Positions 17,023 to 26,064 of a stretch of 39,379 bases of DNA are shown here, in pieces. A program made the position numbers and the translations under genes. The stretch's first letter is position 1. Each line of letters begins with the position of its first letter. The notes below the pieces were generated by a model, which worked only from the letters and a program-made list of their open reading frames with translations, made no database searches and had not been told where the DNA came from. The stretch is from Bacteroidota bacterium (GTDB lineage Bacteria > Bacteroidota > Bacteroidia > Chitinophagales > Chitinophagaceae), in the NCBI GenBank assembly GCA_023417815.1, contig JAEZEI010000026.1:1-39379 (forward strand), given 5' to 3'.

Positions 17023-20000
17023 TTAAAATGTTAGGTTGAACCGGGTGCCGATGGAAAGATTGAACAGGCTTTCTTCTTCGGAGAACCCGACCGTTGCTGT
17101 TATTGCCAGCAATCTATAAGGTACATAATAAATTCCACCGCCATAAGCGCTGTGCCACTTGCGCGAAGATTCCTTCTCCAGCCATACCCTTCCTATGTCG
17201 TAGAATCCAACCAGGCCTACATCACCGGGGAATACGTATGACCTTGAGGTAAAGAGCTTATACCGCAGTTCCGCGCTTCCGTATGCCATCGACCTTCCTG
17301 AGAACCTGTTCTTCCTGAAACCTCTCAGGTAATTGTTCGCACCGAGGTTCATAGCCTGGAAGTATTCAAAATTACGACTGAATATATGTCCCACCCCGAA
17401 ACGCAGGATGGCATTTATCCGGCTTGGTTCTGCCACCGCAGCATAGATGGTCATGTCAGAAGTGATCCTTGATATATCATCACTGTTATCATTCATCCCT
17501 TTAGCCACCAAAAAATCGGTGAACCATGTGATCCCCCGCGTCGGGTTCAGTTCATTATTGATATAACGGATATCTAGTTTTGAACGCGCACCGAGGTACT
17601 GTTTTCTTCCATAGATGGAAGCGGAATCAGCCCCTATCACCATTGGATCGGCAAGTATCCGGTCCTTGTTATTCTCAAACCTGTTCCAGTAATGGTAATA
17701 GGTAGGACCAAGAGAAAAATGCAGGATATCGTTGAAACGCTTTCTTATCAGGGCATCCACTTCAAAGTATTTGTAGCGTGTACGATAATAGGAAAGGCTG
17801 CTGTCCTTTTCGAACTTTGTGCTGTTGCCAAGGCCAAAGAAATTATTCAGCGTAGGATTCACGAAATCGGCATTCAGGATCAGGTCGCCTTTGGAGATTA
17901 CCTGGTTGAAAGTTCCGCGGTAGTTTGCCTGGTAGGCTTCGCGCATCGGCGCAAACAGGGTCGTGAACTTCTGGTTGGTGGCATAAGGCTCCTTGCGGAA
18001 TCCAAAGGTTCGGGCGGTAAAGCCAACGCCTGCCAGCAACCCGTCTTCCGGGTTATAACCAATGCGGAATTGGGGAAACTGGAAATAGTTGTATTCGAAT
18101 CCTTTGAATTCATAACGGATCACATCCACATTATTACCGTATTCCAGGTTAGTTCTCCTGCTCTTTAGCACTTTGTTATCCTCCTGCCTGAGGTCGTACA
18201 AAAACTTGCGCACATTTCCGCCAAGGTCGAACGTATCATTCCCTTTCCCGCCAATGAAGCGCACTTTTATCCTGGAATCCACATCATCATCCACCACGAA
18301 TTTATCGGCTTCATTGAACCCGAAGATGATAAGCTCGCGGGTATGCTTCTGGTCAAATGTACGGTTGAACATCACCGCGCCGGTATCTGATTCCGCCGTA
18401 AGCTTGTAGGTGGTAAGGTGCAGGCCGTTATCCGCCTTCTTCAGGTGGAACAGTTCGCGTTTGTTGCTTCCCGTTACGGTAACCGACCGCGAAAGGATCC
18501 TGTAATATTCCATCGCATCTTTTTTCAGCTCTTCCCTCCGGCTGATAAGGATATCTGCTATCTTGTCTGAACTGAAGGCTGAGATCTCCCTGGGCAGTTT
18601 GGTCGCTGCATTCCTTAGTACACTGTCGGTTAGGTTACCTGTGAATACGGTAACCGCTTTTTTCCAGTCCTCTTCGTTAAGCCCGTTAAGGAAGAAACGG
18701 TCGAAATCCTTCGCCACATAATTCACTCCCTTCATGCTTTCAAAGTCGCGGTCAAATCCTTCCAGGAAGGGCATGATCTGCTGTGAAAGGAATTTGACGA
18801 GCAGGCCATTCGATTTAAAGAATGCCTGGTCGCGGTCGCGCGGGATAGGATAATACAGTTTTCCCTTACCGGTATCGCCCTTGCCCCACTTCCACTGGTC
18901 GTTATGCCTGTCGAAATCACCGATAAGCATATCGAGCAGCCTTGCATTCAGCACCTGCTGCTGGTCCACATGGTGTTCATTATCCTCCAGCATCTTGTTA
19001 ATGATCTTGCCGGTGCCGTCGCTGTCGTCCTGGTCGCCGCTGGTAACGGTCGGGTCGCGGTCTTCGAGCATGCACACCCTGTTGGCAAAGAGCGGGCGGT
19101 AATAACCGAGCGCAGGATCATCGGGTACAAAGAAGAATTCCGGCTTCGCCGCGATGATACCCGCAGCCTGTGCAAGATCGGCCACCACCAGCGGTGCATA
19201 AGGATGCGAAGCGGAGATCATGTCTTCCACTATTCCCTGTGCTATGGTTCCCCTCAAATGCGGTGGCAGCGCCTTCTCGGGATCCTTCTCCACGGTACGC
19301 AGGGTCCATTCCTTACCATTGGCATCTTCCAGCCTCAGCGACTTCGTTTGCTTTCCTCCTCCGAGGCTCTTTATCGTTAATCCACCTTTTTCTTTTCTTA
19401 TGTTGAAAACCTTCAGTGCGATCGGTGTATTCCACACCTTCCTGTAGTTTGAGCCGAGGATGACTCTTTTAAGCCCTGACCATTCCTTGAACTTGTCGCT
19501 CGCGGAGATCACCACGCTGTCTTCAAATGCATACTCCACCTGGCGCAACGTATCCTCCGCTTCTATTGGCACCTTGGAGAACTCCATCAGGTAGGCATTG
19601 TAGGGATTACTAACCGAATCGGTCACAGTATAGAAGCTGGCATATACCTTCTTGTCTTTGGTGATATTCAGCACCGCGAAACCGTTGTCTGAAGAAGCAT
19701 ATTTGGAATTCCGTCCTTTGGATACACGGGTGGATTTACTTCCTGATCCGCTTACCAGGTAGTGCTGGCTGCTGTCAACGATATGCTGCAGTGCATGTTC
19801 ATGTCCTGAAACATGGATGATGTTGGTATATCCCTTCATCACATTCCCAACTTCGCCGATCATTTCCTGGTAGAAGGGATGCTTGATATCCTGGATGGTT
19901 CCGAACACCGCGCGGGTAAGCGGGTAAACGCTTCCCAGCACCGGCAACGGGATATACAGGTTCGGCTTCCAGTCGGTGAAGGGAAATACGTGTTGTTTGA

Positions 20001-20664
20001 AAGTGAAGTAGCCGCCATGCGGACCATAACTTTTGAAAGGATGGTGCACGCCGAAGATGATCAGTTTCGAAGAGTTCTTTGAGAAGATCTCGTCGAGCTG
20101 CAGCAGCACTTCTTCCTTTGATTTATAAGGGCAGTCCGATTCAATTCCCGGCTTATCATATTCATGGAGCCACCATTGGCTGTCCATCATCACCAGCAAT
20201 ACATCATCATTCACTTCCACTTCAACAGGCCCTGGGCATCCGTCGCGCGGCAGCATGGTCACATACTGGTTGCTGAGCAGGTCTATATAGTTCTGCACGC
20301 GCAGTATCGATTCGTGTCCTGTGCGGCTGCCGTTGGCCCAGTCGTGGTTACCCGGCAGGAAATAGATCGGGGTGGTATTGTTAAGCCCCGAGATGTGGAT
20401 CTGTGAATCGAGCGGCGCCTTGGCGATCTCGTAAGTTGGAAGGGTCTCGTCCGGCAGGCCGGTCTTATAAAGATTATCCCCGAGGTAAAGCACTATCGTC
20501 TTATCATCCATCGGAACTATGTTCCTCACAGCATTTACAACGGGTTGTTTGCCCAGGGTGAGCTGGCCTGCATCTCCTATCAATACAATACGCGCCTGGA
20601 TGGAATCCTGCGCGGACGCTGCAAGGCCTGACATTAACACCGCTCCCAGTAAAAGGTGTTTCAT
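17023..20664 (-). CDS. secreted metallophosphatase / kinase-like / BamA-type barrel fusion
   Basis: 1,213 residues with signal peptide (MKHLLLGAVLMSGLAASAQ). Residues 24-310 are a calcineurin-like phosphatase close to purple acid phosphatases: GDAG (Asp31), GDNLY (Asp63, Asn64), GNHDW (106-109), VHHP (207-208) and SGHEH (288-290). A middle region (about 405-690) contains LIGDFDRHNDQW (Asp583, Arg586, His587) and PRDRDQAF (Asp610, Asp612), resembling the catalytic and metal loops of HipA/Fam20/CotH-type kinases. From about 860 on it is a bacterial surface antigen (BamA/TamA-like) barrel, with NNYLRGFRKNRFSG and ELRY, ending in Phe. The start overlaps the upstream lipoprotein gene by 4 bp. The phosphatase would face the periplasm or cell surface. 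The kinase reading is inference. Confidence 0.88.
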   Translation of the reverse strand: MKHLLLGAVLMSGLAASAQDSIQARIVLIGDAGQLTLGKQPVVNAVRNIVPMDDKTIVLYLGDNLYKTGLPDETLPTYEIAKAPLDSQIHISGLNNTTPIYFLPGNHDWANGSRTGHESILRVQNYIDLLSNQYVTMLPRDGCPGPVEVEVNDDVLLVMMDSQWWLHEYDKPGIESDCPYKSKEEVLLQLDEIFSKNSSKLIIFGVHHPFKSYGPHGGYFTFKQHVFPFTDWKPNLYIPLPVLGSVYPLTRAVFGTIQDIKHPFYQEMIGEVGNVMKGYTNIIHVSGHEHALQHIVDSSQHYLVSGSGSKSTRVSKGRNSKYASSDNGFAVLNITKDKKVYASFYTVTDSVSNPYNAYLMEFSKVPIEAEDTLRQVEYAFEDSVVISASDKFKEWSGLKRVILGSNYRKVWNTPIALKVFNIRKEKGGLTIKSLGGGKQTKSLRLEDANGKEWTLRTVEKDPEKALPPHLRGTIAQGIVEDMISASHPYAPLVVADLAQAAGIIAAKPEFFFVPDDPALGYYRPLFANRVCMLEDRDPTVTSGDQDDSDGTGKIINKMLEDNEHHVDQQQVLNARLLDMLIGDFDRHNDQWKWGKGDTGKGKLYYPIPRDRDQAFFKSNGLLVKFLSQQIMPFLEGFDRDFESMKGVNYVAKDFDRFFLNGLNEEDWKKAVTVFTGNLTDSVLRNAATKLPREISAFSSDKIADILISRREELKKDAMEYYRILSRSVTVTGSNKRELFHLKKADNGLHLTTYKLTAESDTGAVMFNRTFDQKHTRELIIFGFNEADKFVVDDDVDSRIKVRFIGGKGNDTFDLGGNVRKFLYDLRQEDNKVLKSRRTNLEYGNNVDVIRYEFKGFEYNYFQFPQFRIGYNPEDGLLAGVGFTARTFGFRKEPYATNQKFTTLFAPMREAYQANYRGTFNQVISKGDLILNADFVNPTLNNFFGLGNSTKFEKDSSLSYYRTRYKYFEVDALIRKRFNDILHFSLGPTYYHYWNRFENNKDRILADPMVIGADSASIYGRKQYLGARSKLDIRYINNELNPTRGITWFTDFLVAKGMNDNSDDISRITSDMTIYAAVAEPSRINAILRFGVGHIFSRNFEYFQAMNLGANNYLRGFRKNRFSGRSMAYGSAELRYKLFTSRSYVFPGDVGLVGFYDIGRVWLEKESSRKWHSAYGGGIYYVPYRLLAITATVGFSEEESLFNLSIGTRFNLTF

Positions 20665-21521
20665 TGCTTACTTTGTTTGTTTTTAAAAAGCAGTAGTTGG
20701 GCAAAACCTACGTCGGCGAATTCATTCGATATTACCATATGGCCTTCAGGAGTGAATGTGAGCCCTTCAGGCTGTTTATAGAGTTTTGGATCGAGCTGGA
20801 TCATCTTATGCACCTTGCCGGAAGAATCCGCAATGGCAAGTAATTTCTGCACCGAAGTAATGAGATAGATCTCCCGCGTCAGCGGGTTCACATTTCCTGC
20901 CCCGGCCTTGAAATGCTCATCACGCTGTTCTTTCAGCTCGCTCATATCAAATACGATATACGGCTCATAACGCCCACCCGTATCCGTTAACGAGAACTTA
21001 TAAGAGGAGATGGCCGATTTCTTATCGTGATCACATTCCTTGCACACAAGGATGACCCCCGTTGAATCAGGAGCAACGAACATGGTCTCAAATTCATTCT
21101 CTCCCGGGAGGTCTATATCATGCTTTTTGGATACCATGCTGTCGCCGGAAAAATTCACGGTAACGATATCTCCATCACTTACCAGGATGTAGAACATGCT
21201 GTCGATATATACCAGGTCTTCATAATCCCTCGACTTATCGAATTCCCAATACTTATAATTCTTATGATCGTTCAACGGGATCTTGAACAGCAAGCCCATT
21301 TCATCCACGATGGCAAAAACGGAAGTGTCCTTAGGATAATACGCTAAACCGGAGACCTCGTTGAGCAGGTCGGGCAATTCAAGCACCTTTGGTTGCGCCA
21401 GTGCATAGAGTTCAGTTTCTTCAAACTGGCTGGATGTGTTCTTCTCTTTCCTCGGGGTACAGCTCAGCCACAGCGATAAGATCAGTAATACAAATAAAGT
21501 TTTCTGTCGAGATTCCATCAT
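20661..21521 (-). CDS. lipoprotein with SdiA-regulated (YjiK-like) beta-propeller
   Basis: About 286 residues. The N-terminus has a lipoprotein signal ending in LSLWLSC. The mature part matches the SdiA-regulated family: LNEVSGLAYYPKD, SRDYEDLVYID, FETMFVAPDSTG and KQPEGLTFTPEGHMVISNE, spaced as propeller blades. Family function is poorly known; the fold is related to phytase and esterase-like propellers, so phosphate-ester binding is conceivable. Two ATGs in a row (21,521 and 21,518) are better starts than the TTG at 21,530. It is the first gene of the six-gene operon and overlaps the phosphatase-barrel gene by 4 bp. The 102-bp gap to trmH upstream should contain the operon promoter. Confidence 0.85.
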   Translation of the reverse strand: MMESRQKTLFVLLILSLWLSCTPRKEKNTSSQFEETELYALAQPKVLELPDLLNEVSGLAYYPKDTSVFAIVDEMGLLFKIPLNDHKNYKYWEFDKSRDYEDLVYIDSMFYILVSDGDIVTVNFSGDSMVSKKHDIDLPGENEFETMFVAPDSTGVILVCKECDHDKKSAISSYKFSLTDTGGRYEPYIVFDMSELKEQRDEHFKAGAGNVNPLTREIYLITSVQKLLAIADSSGKVHKMIQLDPKLYKQPEGLTFTPEGHMVISNEFADVGFAQLLLFKNKQSKQ

Positions 21522-21623
21522 GACATACAATTCCTGTCGCTGTTAGGTCAAAACACATGCCAACAGGTTGCAATTCAGTGTCAATGAATGTTTTGGAGCA
21601 GGCGTTGTTGTGGCAGTACTTCC

Positions 21624-22211
21624 CTAACTGCCGGGCTTTCCCCACAGTTCGAAGAGGGAATTGCGTTGTGCATCGGTCAGGCGGGGCTGCTTATAATGCC
21701 CTGCGATCTCCTTCTGGCGATAAGCCTCGTATAGAGAAACTGCACAGGCAACCGATATATTCAGGGAACGGATTATCCCTGCCTGTGGAATATGAAAGTT
21801 TCCGTCGCAACGGCTGAGTATGTCTTCCGATAGCCCGCTATGCTCGTTTCCAAATACCAGGGCCACAGGCTCTGTAAGCTTAAGCTCGAAAAGGCTTACA
21901 GCCTCTTCCGTAAGATGGGTGGAATATATCCTGGAATAATTTGCCCGGAGCGCCCTGAAGCACTCATCAATATCGGTGAATTGGTGAACGGTAAGCCACT
22001 TGGCCGCGCTTGATGAACTTCTTGCTCCCCATTTCTTTTGTTTGGGCACGATGGTGTTCAGTATGTATATGTCCTGTATCCCTACCGCATCGCAGGTGCG
22101 CATCACCGCGGAAATATTATGCGGGTCGGCCACATTCTCAAGCACAACGGTAAGATCGGGCTGGCGTTTATCCAGCACCGTGTTCAGTCTTTCAGTTCTT
22201 TCAGGAGTCAT
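21624..22211 (-). CDS. trmH: TrmH-family tRNA 2'-O-methyltransferase
   Basis: 195 residues. SPOUT knotted-fold motifs are all present: motif 1 LENVADPHNISAVMRTCDAV, motif 2 ALVFGNEHSGLSEDIL, and motif 3 IPQAGIIRSLNISVACAVSL. The length and the conserved N-terminal arginine fit TrmH, which methylates the 2'-hydroxyl of G18 in the D-loop of tRNAs using SAM. Other SpoU members usually carry an extra N-terminal RNA-binding domain, absent here. The gene lies 17 bp after the epimerase gene and is probably the last gene of the malQ operon. The link between these genes looks incidental. Confidence 0.9.
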   Translation of the reverse strand: MTPERTERLNTVLDKRQPDLTVVLENVADPHNISAVMRTCDAVGIQDIYILNTIVPKQKKWGARSSSSAAKWLTVHQFTDIDECFRALRANYSRIYSTHLTEEAVSLFELKLTEPVALVFGNEHSGLSEDILSRCDGNFHIPQAGIIRSLNISVACAVSLYEAYRQKEIAGHYKQPRLTDAQRNSLFELWGKPGS

Positions 22212-22228
22212 TACCGCGAAGGTAGAAA

Positions 22229-23254
22229 TTAAACAAAAATGCCGGGCTTAAGTGTAATGCCCAGGCCGGGCATCCCCGAGGGCCTTACCTTACCTGCATC
22301 ATAAGAAATACCGGAGGCATTGTCTTCTGCCAGCAATAAAGGCCCGTCAACATCCAGGTGATCGCATAAAGGTGCGAGGTGCACCAGCGCTGCGGAACCG
22401 ATTGCAGATTCGTTCATACACCCGAGCATAACGGATAATCCAAGTTCCCTGGCCTTATCGATCATTCTTCTCGCAGGCGTGATACCACCGCATTTCGTGA
22501 GCTTTATATTCACCCCATGGAACATGCCAACACATTTCAGTACATGTTCTTCGGCAACACACGATTCGTCCGCGATCAGTGGCAGGGGCGAATCTGCAAA
22601 AAGCCTCTTCATCTCTTCGGGCGATGATGGTGTTATAGGCTGCTCCACCAGTTCTATTCCCAGGTCGGCAAGGATGGGCAGCTTCTCCATGGCTTCATCG
22701 TAGGTCCAGCCGCCATTGGCATCCACGCGAAGCACAGAACCTGTTTCCTTCCTGATGGTTTTGATCAATTCAATATCACCGGGCATTCCCACCTTGATCT
22801 TGTAAATAGGCCATGGGTTCTCGTGGATCCTACGGATCATATTCTCCGGGGTATCGATACCGATGGTGAGATCAGTGAGCGGGGCATGAACCATTTCAAG
22901 TTTCCATAGTTTATAGAGCGGCGCCTGTTTTATTTTTCCATAGATATCCCATGCCGCCATATCCAGGGCACAAACCAGGAATGGATCCTTTGGATAGAGA
23001 TGATGCAGGTAGTGCCAGTATCGTTCCGGGTCGCTGAAGGCGAATTTTTCGAGGAAGACCTTCTTCCTGTCAATATCGGCGATCATATCCTGCACGCTGA
23101 TGTTGTAATAACTTATCGCCGGCGCTTCTCCATATCCTCTCAGCGCAAAATGACCGAGTTCTACCAGCAACGCAGGCTGGTGGGTCTTGGTTCCTTTTGA
23201 AATGGTAAAGGGATGTTTGAATTCCAGTTCGCTTTGAGTGTACCTGATCGTCAT
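22229..23254 (-). CDS. dipeptide (L-Ala-D/L-Glu-type) epimerase, enolase superfamily
   Basis: 341 residues. An N-terminal capping domain is followed by the barrel. Catalytic lysine in YKIKVG, metal ligands in RVDANGGW, VEQP and ADES, a second lysine in IKLTKCGG, and the C-terminal DVDGP all fit. The DxD near the C-terminus is the signature of dipeptide epimerases, which bind the amino group of the dipeptide there. Such enzymes act on L-Ala-D-Glu from murein turnover or on other dipeptides; the exact substrate cannot be read. Its start overlaps the malQ stop by 4 bp, so the two are translationally coupled. Confidence 0.87.
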   Translation of the reverse strand: MTIRYTQSELEFKHPFTISKGTKTHQPALLVELGHFALRGYGEAPAISYYNISVQDMIADIDRKKVFLEKFAFSDPERYWHYLHHLYPKDPFLVCALDMAAWDIYGKIKQAPLYKLWKLEMVHAPLTDLTIGIDTPENMIRRIHENPWPIYKIKVGMPGDIELIKTIRKETGSVLRVDANGGWTYDEAMEKLPILADLGIELVEQPITPSSPEEMKRLFADSPLPLIADESCVAEEHVLKCVGMFHGVNIKLTKCGGITPARRMIDKARELGLSVMLGCMNESAIGSAALVHLAPLCDHLDVDGPLLLAEDNASGISYDAGKVRPSGMPGLGITLKPGIFV

Positions 23255-25653
23255 CGTCCTGCGTTGCGGATTAATTTCTTTAATGTATTGAGGAGGGAGT
23301 TGTCCTTAGCCAGTTGTTTACAATCCCACGGCATCCGGTAGTTCCAGATATGTTCATTATCGGAAGGATCGTTTATGCGCTGCTTCGCACACGAAGCAAT
23401 ATAGTTCTCATCCATTGCGAGTATGTCGTGCGGCAAAAACACCGCCCACATGGCATTGCTTTCAAGATGCTGGTATATGATCCTGGCAGCAATAGCAGGA
23501 GTTATTTCTTCCGGCGCTTCTTCATCAAGCTCGAGTACCTGATCCATGAACCACTTGCGCGAAGTATCCGGATCATTCCACCAGTCTGCAATCCCCGGCA
23601 TATCATGGGTGGAAGGTGTGACCACACCCAGGTAGGGAGCTTTGGTGAGGTCAGAGAAATTATGGCCGTCATCTCTCGACATCCGCTGAATCCAGAGACT
23701 GAGAATGCCGTTTGCATCCAGCAATGAACCTGTGACAGGCGGTACAAAGCCCAGGTCTTCGGCGCATAACAACATAGTTGTTGCCTTCCTCATGAAACTG
23801 AGATGCTCCTGCCCGCGTTCCCGCCACAGTTGCTGTTGCATGCTGCCGAAATAATAATGATATAGTCTTTCCAGGCTGTGCTGCCGGGAGGAAGGCAGTT
23901 TGCTGAACATTTCTGTTGAACGCATATTGAAACTGAAATGGTATCCTGCACCGTCTTTGATGAGGATAACATTCTTATCGCCCGCAGGGCCTGTAAGGGC
24001 TTCGGGATCTATAGAGGGATCAGCCATCTCAAGATCGGCTGCGCTTAATGCAAGCGCCGGAACAAAATATCCCAATGCCGAAGATCCTCCCTGCTGTATC
24101 GTCCATATCCGCATGAGTCCTATTACATGATCGATCCGCAGCGCATCGAAATAGCGTTCCATTACCTGCAGCCTGTTCTGCCACCATGCATAACAGTCAT
24201 GTTTCATGGCTTCCCAGTTATACGTCGGGAAACCCCAGTCCTGCCCTTCCGTGGTAAAATAATCGGGCGGCGCCCCGGCTTTCTTATCGAGGTGAAAATA
24301 TTGCGGGTACATCCACGTGTCTACACTGAACCGCCCAACCCCTATCGGAAGGTCGCCTTTGATGATGATCCCCTTCTCATGCGCATAACTAACGGCATCC
24401 TGTAGCTGCAGGTGAAGGTGGTACTGCAGGTAATAGTAGAACAGGATCTGCGGGTAGGCCTCATTGTCGGGCGAGGCAAGTTCCTGCACCCTGTCTTCAT
24501 TATACACCCGGTAGCTCTCCCAATGCGATGGATCAGGTGTACCGTATTTATCGCGGAGATAGCAGAAGGCAGCATAGGGCAACAGCCATTCGCGGTTGAT
24601 GTCGAAGAAGCTGAACCAGTCGAAGTCGTCGCGGAATGTATCCTGGTCCTTTTCAAAGATCACCTTCAGGGCCGAAAGTTTCAGGTCCACCACGGCGGCA
24701 AATTCAATATGCGGCAGCGAATTAAGGTGCTCTATGCGCGCAAGTGTTCCGGCGCCAAAGGCGATCCCCTTTGCCTTTGCCAGTTGCTGCACATCGAGCA
24801 ATACAGGATGCAGTGCAAGGGTGGATATTCCCGAATAGGGATAGCTGTCGCGGTTGGTATAGGTCGCGATCGTATCATTCAGCGGCAGTAACTGCAGCAT
24901 CCTGAAACCGGCTTTAGAGGCCACATTGGTGAATTCTTTCAGCGAAGTAAGATCGCCGGCGCCCCAGCACCTTGCGGTGCGTATGGCGCTTACCGGCAGG
25001 TTTATGCCGGCTCCTCTCCACTTTTTTTGAAACGATGCAAAACCATGGATAAGCGCGGTGGCTCCCGGTCCTTCCAACTTCCTGTTCTCTCCTTCCTCGA
25101 ATTCCACCAGTCTTTCCTTCCTGGTATCATACAGGCCGAACTTGTATTCAAAATCCTCGCTGAGATCCTGGAGATTAAAACGTACCATCCAGTCGCTGCC
25201 GGAACGCTTCATCGGTATGGCCTTCTTTTCTTTCCATTTCCCCAGGCGATCGGCCGAGCCTGTTATGCAGGGCACCAGCGATGCTGCCGGAGGGTCGCAG
25301 CTAAGCAGGAAGGTGACCTTGCCTTGCCGAACCATTTTTCTTTCGCGTGCTTCTTTCCTGAGCAGCAGTTCAAATGGTTTAGTGCGGAACACCTCGTTCA
25401 GCCTTCCTCCAGGCTGCAGGAATAATTCCACCCTGTCGCCCGCGGAAATGCTGTACGCTCTCAAAACCTTTACGGAATGATCGGCGCCGATCAGCGCCAC
25501 CGAAAAGGAAAGCGATGAACCATTCGAATTATAAAATCCTTTCCAAACCGATCCTTCATGAAACACGGTTTCCACGTACCCGCCTTCATCGGGATCGACC
25601 CTTATTGATTCACCAAACTTTGTGGGATAGTATATATTAAAATGTACCAGCAT
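23251..25653 (-). CDS. malQ: 4-alpha-glucanotransferase (GH77, DPE2-like with N-terminal starch-binding domains)
   Basis: About 800 residues from the ATG; a TTG four codons upstream is less likely. The first 230 or so residues form two CBM20-like starch-binding modules: a VHFNIYYPTKFGESI opening, then VTFLLSC...LGKWKEKKAIPM. The GH77 catalytic domain follows: WGAGDLTSLKEF, YPYSGIS, the nucleophile region RIDHVIGLMRIW, the acid/base AEDLGFVPP and STHDMPG. Amylomaltases transfer maltooligosaccharide units; the CBM20-bearing DPE2 type acts on larger or branched glucans, consistent with glycogen turnover. It is the first gene of the operon and is divergent from the 51-residue membrane protein gene. 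Confidence 0.94.
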   Translation of the reverse strand: MLVHFNIYYPTKFGESIRVDPDEGGYVETVFHEGSVWKGFYNSNGSSLSFSVALIGADHSVKVLRAYSISAGDRVELFLQPGGRLNEVFRTKPFELLLRKEARERKMVRQGKVTFLLSCDPPAASLVPCITGSADRLGKWKEKKAIPMKRSGSDWMVRFNLQDLSEDFEYKFGLYDTRKERLVEFEEGENRKLEGPGATALIHGFASFQKKWRGAGINLPVSAIRTARCWGAGDLTSLKEFTNVASKAGFRMLQLLPLNDTIATYTNRDSYPYSGISTLALHPVLLDVQQLAKAKGIAFGAGTLARIEHLNSLPHIEFAAVVDLKLSALKVIFEKDQDTFRDDFDWFSFFDINREWLLPYAAFCYLRDKYGTPDPSHWESYRVYNEDRVQELASPDNEAYPQILFYYYLQYHLHLQLQDAVSYAHEKGIIIKGDLPIGVGRFSVDTWMYPQYFHLDKKAGAPPDYFTTEGQDWGFPTYNWEAMKHDCYAWWQNRLQVMERYFDALRIDHVIGLMRIWTIQQGGSSALGYFVPALALSAADLEMADPSIDPEALTGPAGDKNVILIKDGAGYHFSFNMRSTEMFSKLPSSRQHSLERLYHYYFGSMQQQLWRERGQEHLSFMRKATTMLLCAEDLGFVPPVTGSLLDANGILSLWIQRMSRDDGHNFSDLTKAPYLGVVTPSTHDMPGIADWWNDPDTSRKWFMDQVLELDEEAPEEITPAIAARIIYQHLESNAMWAVFLPHDILAMDENYIASCAKQRINDPSDNEHIWNYRMPWDCKQLAKDNSLLNTLKKLIRNAGR

Positions 25654-25726
25654 AGACTTCGGCAATTTATCACTATCGCGCCAATAAGGAATGAACAGGC
25701 ACCCGAACTATTTAACTTTGAAGCCC

Positions 25727-25734
25727 TATATTTG
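25727..25734 (+). promoter_or_regulatory. perfect TAnnTTTG -7 box
   Basis: TATATTTG lies 14 nt before the ATG at 25749. It is an exact match to the Bacteroidota -7 consensus. A TTTG at 25717 is too close to serve as the -33 element, and I see no other clear one. Confidence 0.6.
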
Positions 25735-25748
25735 CAAAAATTAATGAA

Positions 25749-25904
25749 ATGGAAACTGCAAAAAGGTCGCGCGGACTGTACTGGATCTTATTCTTTCTTT
25801 CAATAGCTGCATTTTTCGGTGTTTATGCCATCGGGGGAGGATATTGCTCACTTGTATTGCCATTCAACGTAACATTCTTTGCTTTGGCAATGGACCTCAT
25901 GTAA
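25749..25904 (+). CDS. 51-residue small membrane protein
   Basis: A short ORF starting METAKRSRGLYWILFFLSIA and ending in FFALAMDLM. After a basic N-terminus there is one hydrophobic segment (about 10-28), a glycine-rich turn (IGGGY) and a second hydrophobic stretch (about 33-49), so it should insert in the inner membrane. It is framed by an exact TAnnTTTG promoter box 14 nt upstream and a strong intrinsic terminator 20 nt downstream, which is good evidence for a real monocistronic gene. No homologue can be named. It is divergent from malQ. Confidence 0.6.
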   Translation: METAKRSRGLYWILFFLSIAAFFGVYAIGGGYCSLVLPFNVTFFALAMDLM

Positions 25905-25923
25905 TGACAAATGATATTATTGG

Positions 25924-25949
25924 AAAGGCCGCAGCGATGCGGCTTTTTT
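25924..25949 (+). terminator. intrinsic terminator of the small membrane protein gene
   Basis: GCCGCA (25928-25933), loop GCGA, TGCGGC (25938-25943), then six T. An AAA run lies before the stem. Confidence 0.8.
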
Positions 25950-25971
25950 ATTGGCATTCGGATGAAAATAG

Positions 25972-26043
25972 TTCCCGCAGATCATCGCCGATTATTTCGC
26001 TGATGCACGCAGAAACCAAAAAAAATGAGGTTGGATCTGCGGG
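25972..26043. repeat. palindromic intergenic repeat, short copy
   Basis: Starts with TTCCCGCAGATCATCGCCGA and ends with ATCTGCGGG at 26043, giving 9-bp inverted termini. It shares the terminal word with the element at 8661-8784 and the internal CAGATCATCG(C/T)TGAT-like word with the copy near 11,819. It lies between the terminator and the 3' end of the sugar dehydrogenase gene. Confidence 0.6.
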
Positions 26044-26064
26044 CACCCTTTCTTAAAAAAATGT

